This document shows positions 26,068 to 34,795 of a stretch of DNA of 64,000 nt, one piece after another; position 1 is the stretch's first letter, and every line of letters begins with the position of its first letter. The notes under the pieces are model-generated. The model ran no database searches and had not been told where the DNA came from. It saw nothing but the letters and a program-made list of their open reading frames with translations. Where the stretch lies: assembly GCA_031422295.1 (NCBI GenBank), contig JANOQM010000066.1:1-64000 (forward strand), read 5' to 3'. The translations under genes and the position numbers were made by a program. This stretch comes from JANOMH01 sp031422295. GTDB taxonomy: Bacteria > Pseudomonadota > Alphaproteobacteria > Rhodobacterales > Rhodobacteraceae.

Positions 26068-26826
26068 ATGCCCCGATACGCGGCCAATCTGACGATGATG
26101 TTTACCGACCTGCCGCTGCTGGAGCGGTTTGGCGCCGCGCGGTCGGCAGGGTTTACGGCGGTTGAGGTGCTGTTTCCCTATGACAATTCTGCCGCAGACC
26201 TGCTTGTCCAGATTGCGGCCAATGGGCTGGAACTGGTGCTGATCAACTGCCCGCCGCCAAATTACACCCAAGGCCCGCGTGGTTTTGCGGCTGTGCCCGG
26301 TGGACAGGCCCGGTTTCAGCATGATGTCAAGCGGTCCCTGCGCTATGCCCGTGCGCTTGGGGCCGGGCATCTGCATCTGATGGCGGGTGTGGCCGAGGGA
26401 CCCGAGGCGCGGGCGGTGTATGTCGAAAACCTGCGCTGGGCCGCAGCCCATGCGCCTGAGCAAAGCCTGACCATCGAGCCGATCAATCCGCATGATATGC
26501 CCGGCTATTTCCTGAATGATTTTGATCTGGCCGCCGCCGTGCTGGACGAGGTTGCCGCCCCGAACCTGCATCTGCAGTTTGACGCCTACCATGCGCACCG
26601 GATCACCGGCGATGTGATGGCGACATGGGCCAAGATGGCCCCGCGCGTGGCCCATGTGCAGGTGGCGGGCTATCCGGGCCGGTTTGAGCCGATGGGCGGT
26701 GACATTGACTATCCTGCGTTCTTTGCCCGCCTCGATGCAGATGGTTATCACGGCTGGGTCAGTGGCGAATACAATCCGCGTGGCCAAACCGGGGATGGAT
26801 TAGGCTGGCAAAACCAGTTAGTCTGA
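26068..26826 (+). CDS. hyi: Hydroxypyruvate isomerase family protein
   Basis: A TIM-barrel isomerase that interconverts hydroxypyruvate and tartronate semialdehyde in the glyoxylate pathway. The 252 residues open MPRYAANLTMMFTDLPLLERF, as Hyi does. TIEPINPHDMPGYFL and LQFDAYHAHRITGD hold metal-binding acidic and His residues, and VSGEYNPRG is the C-terminal Glu site. ATG 26068 follows AAAGAGG. OtnI (2-oxo-tetronate isomerase) is a close relative and cannot be excluded, but no otn genes are nearby, whereas glcDEF lies 10 kb away and makes glyoxylate. Confidence 0.85.
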   Translation: MPRYAANLTMMFTDLPLLERFGAARSAGFTAVEVLFPYDNSAADLLVQIAANGLELVLINCPPPNYTQGPRGFAAVPGGQARFQHDVKRSLRYARALGAGHLHLMAGVAEGPEARAVYVENLRWAAAHAPEQSLTIEPINPHDMPGYFLNDFDLAAAVLDEVAAPNLHLQFDAYHAHRITGDVMATWAKMAPRVAHVQVAGYPGRFEPMGGDIDYPAFFARLDADGYHGWVSGEYNPRGQTGDGLGWQNQLV

Positions 26827-26998
26827 CGCTTGGGAAAACGGTATTATAATGCTTTATAACAGAGGGATACATGTTCTTAAGTCATGGGTTTACGGGCCTG
26901 TCATCCGATAGCAATGCAACGTTATTGGTTAGTCCGGCGTTACTCCCTAACTAGAGATCACGGCGCTTGCGTCACCCCTTTATAAACTGAGGACTATT

Positions 26999-28507
26999 AT
27001 GCCTTTTCTTGTCAGACTGCCGTTCTGGAGCAATGGTCAAGCCGTCGCTGTCACCAGCCGTCCGGGCAGTGGCAGCCATTCGGCCGAGCTGTATAACTCA
27101 TGGGATTTTGCGCTGGGCGTTGACCAGCGGGTTCGCGCGATTGCTGCGGGCACGGTTGTCGATATCCGTGAAACCGTGCCGGACGGCGATAGCAGCCAGA
27201 CCACGCAGGATGGGTCATGGGGTTCGGGCGCGATTGGTAATATCGTGACTCTGCGCCATGTGCAAAACGGCCAGGTGTTCTATTCCAGCTATTTCCACCT
27301 GCAACAAAACTCGGTCCCCGTGTCAATCGGTCAGACCGTGGCCGAGGGCCAGGAGATTGGACAGGTCGGCAATACCGGCATTCGCGGCGGCACACATCTG
27401 CATATGCAGGTCGGCACGTCATTGGTGAATTACGGCGCCACGAACTATGGCTGGCCCGATGGCACCGATAACGGCGAGCCGCAGCTGGTGGCCAATGCCA
27501 GCAACACGGCGGCCAATTATCAGCTGGTCAGCTTTGGCGGCTATGGCACGACCCTGCCGTCATATGTTGTTGGCCCGCCCCCGGCGGCGGCGGCACGGTT
27601 TACCAATTTCTCTGATACCGTGACCCTGTCTGTGGGCGGAACTTACGACGCCCTTGGCGGCAATGACATTGTCACCGGGTCGGCCAGCGCGGACCGGGTT
27701 TATGGCAATACCGGCGATGACACGATCAATGGCCTTGGCGGCGCGGATATTCTGTATGGCGACGCAGGCAATGACCGCCTGAATGGCGGCGATCTGGTGG
27801 ATCAGTTGTATGGCGGCGAAGGCAATGACATTCTGATTGGCCATGCCGGTAACGACTATCTGTATGGCGGCAATGGCAATGACGCCCTGGCCGACTGGTA
27901 TGGCACCGACTGGCTGGAGGGTGGTGCCGGCAATGACACTTATAGTGTCTACAGTGCCAGCGCGATCATCGTCGAGGCTGTGGGCTATGGCACCAATGAC
28001 CGGGTGGCCGCCGCTGTCAGTTTTGTGCTGGCAGCCAATGATGCGATTGAAAACCTGACCACGATCAATGCCACTGCAACGACCGCGATCAATCTGACTG
28101 GCAACAATTACGCCCAGTACATCACCGGCAATGCCGGGTCGAACCGGATTGACAGCAAGATCGGTAATGACGTGCTGACCGGCGGCGCGGGGACCGATGT
28201 CTTTGTCTTTACCACCGCCCCGGGCAGCGGCAATGTGGACCGGATTACCGATTTCAGCACGGTCTCTGATTCAATGTGGATCGATAATGCAGTGTTTGCC
28301 GGGATGCTGAATGGCGCGTTGGCCAGCACGGCGTTCCGCGCCAATACGTCCGGCTATGCCGAGGATTATACCGACCGGATTATCTATGAGCGGGATACCG
28401 GCGCGTTGTTTTTTGACCGCGACGGGTTTGGCGGTGCCGCGCGGGTGCAGTTTGCCGTGGTCGGGACCTATCTGGCGGTCAGCAATGCGGATTTCTATGT
28501 GATCTGA
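26999..28507 (+). CDS. RTX-tailed M23 family metallopeptidase
   Basis: A 502-residue presumed extracellular peptidase. Residues about 20-165 form the LytM/M23 fold: His27 and Asp36 (HSAELYNSWDFA) plus the HLHMQVG pair (about 133-135) are the zinc-site residues, with IGNIVTLRH between them. A Ca-binding tail follows (about 205-310) with nonapeptide repeats of the GGxGNDxLxGG kind, then a second haemolysin-type segment (TGNAGSNRIDSKIGNDVLTGG) and the serralysin-like C-terminal region. There is no Sec signal, so T1SS export is likely. M23 enzymes cut peptidoglycan or protein cross-links, so it could be a bacteriolysin. The 172 bases upstream are A/T-rich and contain a TTATAA-TGCT-TTATAA dyad (26844-26859). 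Confidence 0.87.
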   Translation: MPFLVRLPFWSNGQAVAVTSRPGSGSHSAELYNSWDFALGVDQRVRAIAAGTVVDIRETVPDGDSSQTTQDGSWGSGAIGNIVTLRHVQNGQVFYSSYFHLQQNSVPVSIGQTVAEGQEIGQVGNTGIRGGTHLHMQVGTSLVNYGATNYGWPDGTDNGEPQLVANASNTAANYQLVSFGGYGTTLPSYVVGPPPAAAARFTNFSDTVTLSVGGTYDALGGNDIVTGSASADRVYGNTGDDTINGLGGADILYGDAGNDRLNGGDLVDQLYGGEGNDILIGHAGNDYLYGGNGNDALADWYGTDWLEGGAGNDTYSVYSASAIIVEAVGYGTNDRVAAAVSFVLAANDAIENLTTINATATTAINLTGNNYAQYITGNAGSNRIDSKIGNDVLTGGAGTDVFVFTTAPGSGNVDRITDFSTVSDSMWIDNAVFAGMLNGALASTAFRANTSGYAEDYTDRIIYERDTGALFFDRDGFGGAARVQFAVVGTYLAVSNADFYVI

Positions 28508-28524
28508 TCCCGTAGTGCTGCTAA

Positions 28525-28555
28525 AAACGGGGGAGGCATTGCGCCTCCCCCGTTT
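28525..28555. terminator. Strong bidirectional intrinsic terminator
   Basis: AAACGGGGGAGGC (28525-28537) pairs perfectly with GCCTCCCCCGTTT (28543-28555) around a 5-base loop. It is 18 bases after the M23 stop. Flanking T-rich and A-rich ends allow termination on both strands. Confidence 0.85.
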
Positions 28556-28557
28556 GT

Positions 28558-28649
28558 CCGGGCTGGTCCCTTCTGGGGGACAGACTGCTCGACTGGAACC
28601 AATCCGGAGCGACTTGCGGGGTCTGGCGGGGCAGGGGGACAGAGCCCGG
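28558..28649. ncRNA. Possible structured RNA between convergent genes
   Basis: The outer stem CCGGGCT (28558-28564) pairs with AGCCCGG (28643-28649). Inside are GTCCC/GGGAC (28566-28581) and a CAGAC/GTCTG stem (28581-28585 with 28621-28625). No protein-like frame is present. It could be an sRNA, a 3' UTR fold or a member of a dispersed palindrome family. The strand is undecided. Confidence 0.3.
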
Positions 28650-28682
28650 CCAGACATCGGCGCAAGTATGACTATTAATTGC

Positions 28683-28726
28683 GCGCATCTTGTTCCAAAA
28701 ACCGCTTCGCACTTTTTGGGATGCGC
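28683..28726. repeat. Palindromic interspersed element
   Basis: GCGCATC-TTGTT-CCAAAAA on the left pairs with TTTTTGGGATGCGC on the right, with a 5-base bulge and a CCGCTTCGCAC loop. It has the same design (GC arm, A/T run, CCGCTTCGCAC-like loop) as the mobile palindromes common between alphaproteobacterial genes. It ends 7 bases from the stop of the VWA gene. Confidence 0.55.
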
Positions 28727-28732
28727 TTTGGA

Positions 28733-30880
28733 TCAATTCGACAGGCTTTGGGCCAGCCGCATCAGTTGCACCGCTTCGTTGCGATACCCAAATTCATCCT
28801 CGCCCCGGTTGGCATTGGCCAATGCGATGGCCTGATCCCAGCCCCAGTCGCCAAGGTACTGCTCGCCGCGCAACAATTGCCCGAACCCGGCGATGGCGGC
28901 CGCGAATTGCGCGTCAGTGCCTGCGACCGCTCCGGTCACGGTGATCGGGGTGGTCATCAGTTGGCTTTCGGTGGCACCCGGCTCTTTCCAGCGCAGTTTG
29001 AGAAAGCCAAGTTCATCGGCGGGGGCAGCCGCTGCGACAGCCTCGCCATAGCGCAGCGGGTCCGACAATTGCGCAGGGGAGCCAACGGGGGTGACTTCGT
29101 AGATCGCGGTCACCGAATGGCCCGCCCCAAGTTCGCCCGCATCCACCGCGTCATTGTTGAAATCCTCGCGGTTCAGCGCCCGGGTTTCATAGCCGATCAG
29201 CCGGTATTCGGCGACGGCGGCGGGGTTGAATTCAATCTGGATTTTGACATCCCCGGCGATCGGGAACAGCGCACCGGTCAGCTGATCGACCAGCACCTTT
29301 TGCGCCTCGGACAACGTGTCGATATAGGCCGCCGTGCCGTTGCCGTTTTGGGCCAATGCCTGCATCGTCGCATCATCCAGATTGCCGCGTCCGAACCCAA
29401 GGATCGACAGATAAACGCCGGTGTCGCGTTTTTCGGCGATATAGTCGGTCAGTTCCTGGGTGCCGGAAAGGCCCACGTTGAAATCGCCATCGGTGGCAAG
29501 GATGATCCGGCTGACTTCGTTATCTTCCGCCATGTCGGCGGCCACGGCGTAGGCTTGCTCCAACCCGCCCTGCCCATTGGTTGACCCGCCCGCGCCCAGA
29601 TTCTGGATGGCTTGCAGGATGGTTTGCCGGTCGGACGCAGGGGTGGATTGCAGGACCAGCCCGGCGGAGCCGGCATAGGTGACAATGGCGACCTGATCAT
29701 TGGGGCGCAGGTTATCCAGCATCAGCCGGAAGGATTGTTTCAGCAGCGGCAGCTTGGTGGGTTCGTCCATCGACCCGGAGGTGTCGATCAGGAACACAAG
29801 GTTCAGCGGCTCGCGGTCGGCAATGCTGGGCATTTCGCCTTGGATGCCGATGCTGATCAGCTGGGTGTCGGGGTTCCAGGGCGTGGTCATCACGCTGACG
29901 GTGGGCTGGAACGGCGCGTCGGATGCGTCGGGGGCGGCATAGGCATAGGGGAAATAGTTGATCATCTCCTCGATCCGCACGGCATCGGTCGGCGGCAGTT
30001 GGCCTGCGTTCAGGGATTGGCGGATCACGGCGTAGGACGCAGTATCGACATCGATGGAAAAGGTCGAAACCGGTTCCTCGGCGGTGATTTTAAGCGGGTT
30101 CACTGCGGCGGTGGCGAAGGTTTCGGTGTTGGGGTCGGGGATGAGGCGGGTATCGGCATAGCCGGATTCGCTGTCGACAAGGCCGCTCATCGGGGCGGCA
30201 AGCCGGCCAAGACTGTCATCAATGGCACCGGACTGCGCCAATTCGGGCAGCGGGGTGGGCGTGGCCGGGGGGGTGACGATTGCTTGTGAGGTAATGTCCT
30301 GCGCCCCACCCATGTCCTGCGCCCCAATATCCTGTGCCGTGTCGACCATCGGTTCGGCGGGTTGGGTTTCGGCGACAGTTTCCTCGCGCAGCACCGGAGC
30401 GGCGTCTTCGGTAACCACAAGGTCAGGGCCGGCGGGTTCGATTACCGTCGCCACCGGTTGCTCAACAACGGGCGGTGCGGCGGCTGTCGCCACCGACGAG
30501 TCTGTAACCACGGGATCGGGGATCGGCGTCAGTTGTACGTCGCCTTCGCCAATCAGCGGCGCACCGTTTTTCCACAACCCCTGCCCGACCGGGGTCAGCG
30601 TCAGGAATCCGACTGCCACAAGGGCGGTGGTAATGGTCAATCCACCTTTGGTCGTCAATGTAGTCAGCATATCAATCGCTCCTTGAAACACGCCCCGTCT
30701 GGGGCGCTCAAGGTTCAGACGTGCCGGTTGGCGCGATCCTTGGAGCTGGTCAAAGTTTTCCTGCGCCAGCGCCAGATGCGCGGCCTTGACGGTTGCATCG
30801 GGGCGCGGGGTGGCCGCCGCGAAAGCGGCTTTCAGGGCATCAAAATCGTGATCGGTATCGCCATTATTGTCGGAGGTCAT
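28733..30880 (-). CDS. Membrane-anchored VWA domain protein (YfbK-like) coupled to an ECF sigma factor
   Basis: 715 residues: an N-terminal cytoplasmic part (about 1-75), one membrane helix (GGLTITTALVAVGFLTLTP), a Pro/Ala-rich linker, a VWF_A N-terminal domain (about 215-330, FSIDVDTASYAVIRQSLNAG), a VWA domain with intact MIDAS motif DTSGSM (about 368) and TYAGSAG, and a C-terminal DUF3520-type domain. Its ATG overlaps the sigma gene stop (ATGA). The position and short cytoplasmic segment suggest it serves as the anti-sigma or sensor for that sigma factor. This role is inference. Confidence 0.85.
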   Translation of the reverse strand: MTSDNNGDTDHDFDALKAAFAAATPRPDATVKAAHLALAQENFDQLQGSRQPARLNLERPRRGVFQGAIDMLTTLTTKGGLTITTALVAVGFLTLTPVGQGLWKNGAPLIGEGDVQLTPIPDPVVTDSSVATAAAPPVVEQPVATVIEPAGPDLVVTEDAAPVLREETVAETQPAEPMVDTAQDIGAQDMGGAQDITSQAIVTPPATPTPLPELAQSGAIDDSLGRLAAPMSGLVDSESGYADTRLIPDPNTETFATAAVNPLKITAEEPVSTFSIDVDTASYAVIRQSLNAGQLPPTDAVRIEEMINYFPYAYAAPDASDAPFQPTVSVMTTPWNPDTQLISIGIQGEMPSIADREPLNLVFLIDTSGSMDEPTKLPLLKQSFRLMLDNLRPNDQVAIVTYAGSAGLVLQSTPASDRQTILQAIQNLGAGGSTNGQGGLEQAYAVAADMAEDNEVSRIILATDGDFNVGLSGTQELTDYIAEKRDTGVYLSILGFGRGNLDDATMQALAQNGNGTAAYIDTLSEAQKVLVDQLTGALFPIAGDVKIQIEFNPAAVAEYRLIGYETRALNREDFNNDAVDAGELGAGHSVTAIYEVTPVGSPAQLSDPLRYGEAVAAAAPADELGFLKLRWKEPGATESQLMTTPITVTGAVAGTDAQFAAAIAGFGQLLRGEQYLGDWGWDQAIALANANRGEDEFGYRNEAVQLMRLAQSLSN

Positions 30881-31413
30881 ATCGCCTCCTCCTGTTCTCT
30901 GATCGCCCGCAGGCGTTTTTTCGCCTCGGACATGCGCCAACTGATGGTTCCTTCGGACACGCCAAGAATGTCGGCCACCTCGGCATGGGTCAGATCGTCA
31001 AGCACAAGTGCCAGCGTGTCGCGCAAATCATGGCTGAGGCGCGTCATGGCGGCGGTCAGCCAGTCCAGTTGCTCGCGGCCCGTGCTGATCTCGTCCTGCC
31101 GGGCAATTTCCCAATCGCCCCAGCCGTCACTGGCCTTCATATAGGTGGCCATCCGGCGGCGGCGGTCATGCGCGGCGTTTACCGCAACGCGGTAGAGCCA
31201 TGTCGAAACCTTGGAACTGCCCCGGTAGGTCGCCAGTTTGGCGGGCAGGGCGGCACAGATATCCTGCGTCAGATCCTGCGCCTCGGCCCGTTGCCCGGTC
31301 AGCCGGAAGGCCAGCCCGAACAGCCGGTCATAATGCCGCGCAAGCAGGCTGGCAAAGGCCTGTGCATCGCCATTCGCGGCCGCCATGGCCAAATCTTCGT
31401 CGCTGACTGTCAT
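30877..31413 (-). CDS. ECF-type RNA polymerase sigma factor
   Basis: 178 residues with region 2 (about 20-90: FASLLARHYDRLFGLAFRL and GSSKVSTWLYRVAVNAAHD) and region 4 (about 115-170: LRDTLALVLDDLTHAEVADI and a GVSEGTISWRMSEAKKRLR helix-turn-helix). It directs transcription of a stress or envelope regulon that probably includes its own operon. No classical zinc anti-sigma gene is present, and the overlapping VWA gene takes that place. ATG 31419 is an alternative start. Confidence 0.92.
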   Translation of the reverse strand: MTVSDEDLAMAAANGDAQAFASLLARHYDRLFGLAFRLTGQRAEAQDLTQDICAALPAKLATYRGSSKVSTWLYRVAVNAAHDRRRRMATYMKASDGWGDWEIARQDEISTGREQLDWLTAAMTRLSHDLRDTLALVLDDLTHAEVADILGVSEGTISWRMSEAKKRLRAIREQEEAI

Positions 31414-31478
31414 ACGCATGATCTTTGGTTGGACGCGGGGGCTGCGTCAATCCTTGGTCGGCCAACGCCGCGCTGCCC

Positions 31479-31508
31479 AAATAAAAGCAGGGGCCCAAAG
31501 GCCCCTGC
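31479..31508 (-). terminator. Intrinsic terminator of the phytase-type gene
   Basis: GCAGGGGCC (31487-31495) pairs perfectly with GGCCCCTGC (31500-31508). On the minus strand it is followed by TTTTATTT, a textbook intrinsic terminator 29 bases after the gene stop. Confidence 0.88.
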
Positions 31509-31536
31509 AGGATCGGCTTGTCAGGGAATGGCCGGA

Positions 31537-33741
31537 CTACATCTTGCCAACCGCCCAGAACATCGTCTCGCCAGAGCTTTCATTGACCCCGTCATTATCG
31601 GTCATCACCCAAGTTGTCCCATCAGGGCCAATCGCCAGACTTTCGACCTTGTCCAAAATATAGCCACCGGTAGACGCCAGATCGGGGAGCAGGTCGCGGA
31701 TAACTTCGCGGGTTACAACGGGCAATTCACCGCCCAGTGGGGCCGGGACCATGTCGGCCAAGGGAACCCGCGTGATCAGTTTGGTGACCGCGTTCGCGCC
31801 GATATGGTTGTCGCGTTCCAGCAGATAGACCCAGTCGCCATATGCGACGATTTCCGACAGGCCGACCCAGCCGTCATTGGTGGCGGGGGCCTTGGGATAG
31901 CTGACCGCACCCCATTCTTCGGTCTCCAGATTATAGGCGACCAGTTTTACCGTATTGTCAGCATCGTCGGCCCATTCGCGTTGCAATGCGATCCACAGGG
32001 TATTGCCGATCAGGGTGATCCCTTCGGCCCCAAACCGGGTCTCGACCGCCAGCAATTCAGCCGGGAACGGGATTTCCTGATCAATCGCGCCTTCGGGGTC
32101 GATGTGATAGATCCCATGCGGGACCATCCGGTCGGTCCGCCCTTCGGAGGCGACCCAGTAACCACCGTCGCCGTCGAGTGTGATCCCTTCCATATCCAGT
32201 TTCTGCGCCGGAAATCCGGCCCGTGTGACCGGCAGGGCGCCGGTGATCCGGGCCGGGGTTTGGTTGGCATCGATGGTAAATATCGTTGGCTGATAGCCAA
32301 AGAAGCTGTCGTTGACGGCAAAAATCTGGCCGGGGGTGGCGGGGTCGGCGACCATGCCGGACAGGGCGGCCCAGCCGATCAGGTCATTGGCCCCGGCCGA
32401 GGTGATTGACGGGTAAGTGGCGGCCCCTTCGGCATATGCGTAAATCATCACATGACTGCGCGGCAGGCCGTCTTCGCCCAGATCAACTTCGTTGGCAGTC
32501 ACGATCAGATTGCGGTCGGTGATCGCGGTCGCGCCTTCGGGTGAAATGCCCGACGGCAGCAGTTGGGTCAGCACCGGCGCGGCGGGGTCGGTCACATCAT
32601 AGGCCGCCATGACCGAGGCGCGTTCGGCCAGCACAAACACCATGGGCGTGTCGCCGAATGTGGCGAATTCCATGCCCTCGGGTTCGATACCTTTGGCGTC
32701 AGACCGGCGGTCGGGGTAGTGGCCGATCTGGGCAATCGCCTGTTCCAGTGACGCACCGCTTTCATAGACCAGCGTGCCGTCCTTGGACATGATCGTCCAG
32801 CTGCGGCTGCCGCCATCCATGTCGCCTTCGTTGGCCATGGCGAAATGCGTGTCGTCGATCCATTGGATGCCATCGGGTTCGCGCAGGCGGGCGGGCTGGC
32901 TGCCGGTAAAGTTCAGCGCGGCCTGTTCATCGGTGGTGTCGATCCCTGCAAGGTCAACCGACCCAGCCGAGAAATGCGAAGCGACAGTGCCGTCACGGTT
33001 CAGCACGATGATGTGGTTATTTTCCTGCAAGGTTACAACGGTCTGACCCAGACTGTTGATATCCACAAACTCGGGTTCCGGATCTTCGGGGGCGATGTCG
33101 GCCAGACCGGTCACTTCGGCGCGGATCATGCTGTCGCAGTTCAGATTGCCGTCGACCACGTCGATCAGCACAACATAACCTGCCGGCATCTGCGGCACGC
33201 GGCCATCGCCTGCATCCTCGTCACGTTCGTTTTCAACCGCAATGGCGATGAAACTGCCGTCTTTGGCGACGGCAGTGCTGTCAGGCTGGCCGCCCAGATC
33301 GCAGGCCCCAATTTCGGTCCGGCTGGCGATATCGATAGCTTTGATCATGCCGCTGGGGGTCAGGAAATCGGCGCTGGTGTTGACGCCGACAAAGGCGGTG
33401 CTGCCGCTGACGGATACGGCGGTGGGTTCGCCGCCCATGTCCAGATTGCCCAAGGGCAGGGGTGCGGCGGGATCGGTGATGTCGATCAGGCCGACCGCAC
33501 CCAGCGGGCTGTCGGTATAGATCAGGGTCATTCCATCGCCAGATGCTGCGATGATTTCGGCCGATGACACGCGGGCGGTATCGTCGCCTTGGGCCATGTT
33601 GCCCACGGTGGCAAAGCTGGCGACGCGGTTAAAGGTCTGGTCGGCGGCAACAGCGCCTGCGGCCAGCGTGGCGGCGATGGCAAGCGCGCTGGTCATGGCC
33701 AGAGTTTTGCCCGGAGTTTTGCCCGGAGTTTTAAAAGTCAT
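31537..33741 (-). CDS. Secreted esterase-like protein of the phytase family, with choice-of-anchor I-type beta-propeller
   Basis: A 734-residue exported protein. The signal peptide (TLAMTSALAIAATLAAGAVAA) comes after a short repeat KTPGKTPGKT, made by a tandem duplication in the DNA at about 33708-33731. Residues about 40-430 form a beta-propeller of the choice-of-anchor I kind (IDITDPAAPLPLGNLDMGGEP, IEPEGMEFATFGDTP). Residues about 445-730 match the esterase-like/phytase-like domain (KLDMEGITLDGDGGYWVASEG, AEGITLIGNTLWIALQREW, KVESLAIGPDGTTWVMTDND). It may release phosphate from organic esters. Enzyme activity of the family is poorly tested. GGGGA precedes the chosen ATG. Confidence 0.85.
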   Translation of the reverse strand: MTFKTPGKTPGKTLAMTSALAIAATLAAGAVAADQTFNRVASFATVGNMAQGDDTARVSSAEIIAASGDGMTLIYTDSPLGAVGLIDITDPAAPLPLGNLDMGGEPTAVSVSGSTAFVGVNTSADFLTPSGMIKAIDIASRTEIGACDLGGQPDSTAVAKDGSFIAIAVENERDEDAGDGRVPQMPAGYVVLIDVVDGNLNCDSMIRAEVTGLADIAPEDPEPEFVDINSLGQTVVTLQENNHIIVLNRDGTVASHFSAGSVDLAGIDTTDEQAALNFTGSQPARLREPDGIQWIDDTHFAMANEGDMDGGSRSWTIMSKDGTLVYESGASLEQAIAQIGHYPDRRSDAKGIEPEGMEFATFGDTPMVFVLAERASVMAAYDVTDPAAPVLTQLLPSGISPEGATAITDRNLIVTANEVDLGEDGLPRSHVMIYAYAEGAATYPSITSAGANDLIGWAALSGMVADPATPGQIFAVNDSFFGYQPTIFTIDANQTPARITGALPVTRAGFPAQKLDMEGITLDGDGGYWVASEGRTDRMVPHGIYHIDPEGAIDQEIPFPAELLAVETRFGAEGITLIGNTLWIALQREWADDADNTVKLVAYNLETEEWGAVSYPKAPATNDGWVGLSEIVAYGDWVYLLERDNHIGANAVTKLITRVPLADMVPAPLGGELPVVTREVIRDLLPDLASTGGYILDKVESLAIGPDGTTWVMTDNDGVNESSGETMFWAVGKM

Positions 33742-33892
33742 GTGATGGTCCCCAAGAGATACAGTGCCGTTGCATCTGCCGCGCCGCCGTATCGGTATCA
33801 TGACACTGGTGTAACGGGGCGGTGAAACCCGCCAAATCAGACCAACCAGCGGTGGTCTGTCAGGCAGGTGTGGGTCCGTTTGGCCGCCAGGG

Positions 33893-34742
33893 GGCTCTGT
33901 TGCACAAACCCCGTGTGGGATTCATTTAGTGAATCCAGCGTGATAGCTGTGGTGGATGAGCAGACTGAACACACCGACCCACAAGACCCTGAACTGGCCC
34001 GCGTACAGTGAGCCATTGTTGCGCCATTGGTCCGAGCGACAATGGCGACGCGGCCGACGACTGGCATCGTCGAGAGCCTGCTGTGTCTGATCGGCCTGGA
34101 CTGGGACGTGCCGGACTTCAGCGCGCTCGACCGTCGCCAGAAGCCCCTTGCCGTGACCATCCCGCATCGGGGGTCGCAGGGTCGGCTGCACCTGCTGATC
34201 GACAGCACGGGGATCAAGGAGGAGGGTGAGGGCGAGTGGAACGCCCGCAAGCACGGCGGTACCAAGCTCCGTGTCTGGCGCAAGATCCACATCGGAATTG
34301 ATGAGAAAACCTTGAAAATCCGGGCTGCCGTGTTCACCAGCAGCGACGTGGGCGATGCGCCCATGCTGCCCGAGCTGCGCAACCAAATCCGTCCCGAACA
34401 GGAGATCGCCAGCGTCACTGCCGACGGGGCCTACGACACGCGCAAGTGCCACGATGCCATCGCCGAACGAGGTGCTGCCGCCGTCATTCCACCCCGCAAG
34501 AATGCGAAACCCTGGAAGGCCGTCACCGCAGGTGCGATGCAGAGACGAGAATGGATTGTGTGAAACTGCTGGGCCAGCGCCTCATGGCGCGGGACTTCGA
34601 CCGTCAGGTCGCGGAGTTCCAAGTTCGTGTGGCCGTGCGGAACAGCTACACCGCGCTCGGCACCCCCATCACGAAAGTCGTGGGATAAGTTTGTCGGGGA
34701 GAAGGGGCAGTCCGGCCGTCAGCCGATTTGTGCAACGGAGCC
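33893..34742 (+). mobile_element. Decayed IS5-family insertion sequence
   Basis: The ends are 16-bp inverted repeats with one mismatch: GGCTCTGTTGCACAAA (33893-33908) and TTTGTGCAACGGAGCC (34727-34742). Between them lies a broken transposase. Bases flanking the ends show no matching target duplication, so the element or its edges have been altered since insertion. At 850 bp it is shorter than a complete copy should be, because internal parts of the transposase are missing. Confidence 0.85.
33956..34688 (+). pseudogene. IS5-family transposase, frameshifted with two internal deletions
   Basis: The coding sequence is in three pieces. Frame 1 begins MSRLNTPTHKTLNWPAYSEP and ends early. Frame 2 (34027-34563) holds TTGIVESLLCLIGLDWDVPD, the first catalytic Asp (LLIDSTGIK) and the second (VTADGAYDTRKC). 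Frame 3 holds ETRMDCVKLLGQRLMARDFD to the natural stop at 34688. From memory of the family, about 40 codons are lost between pieces 1 and 2 and about 27 between 2 and 3. The second loss removes the Tyr and Arg of the Y-R-E-K signature and puts its Glu out of frame. The enzyme must be dead. Confidence 0.88.
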
Positions 34743-34747
34743 GTTTT

Positions 34748-34763
34748 GTGGGTTAAAACCCAC
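34748..34763. repeat. GTGGGTT-AACCCAC palindrome, copy 1
   Basis: GTGGGTT-AA-AACCCAC followed by CTTAC, just outside the right end of the IS. A second copy with the same CTTAC flank is 57 bases on. Confidence 0.5.
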
Positions 34764-34795
34764 CTTACTGAAAATTGCAGATCTCGCCAGCCGGG

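Noticed and set aside
30793..32409. 538-codon open frame on the plus strand
   Set aside because: It is antisense to the sigma factor and the phytase-type gene and crosses a strong terminator. Its composition is not protein-like.
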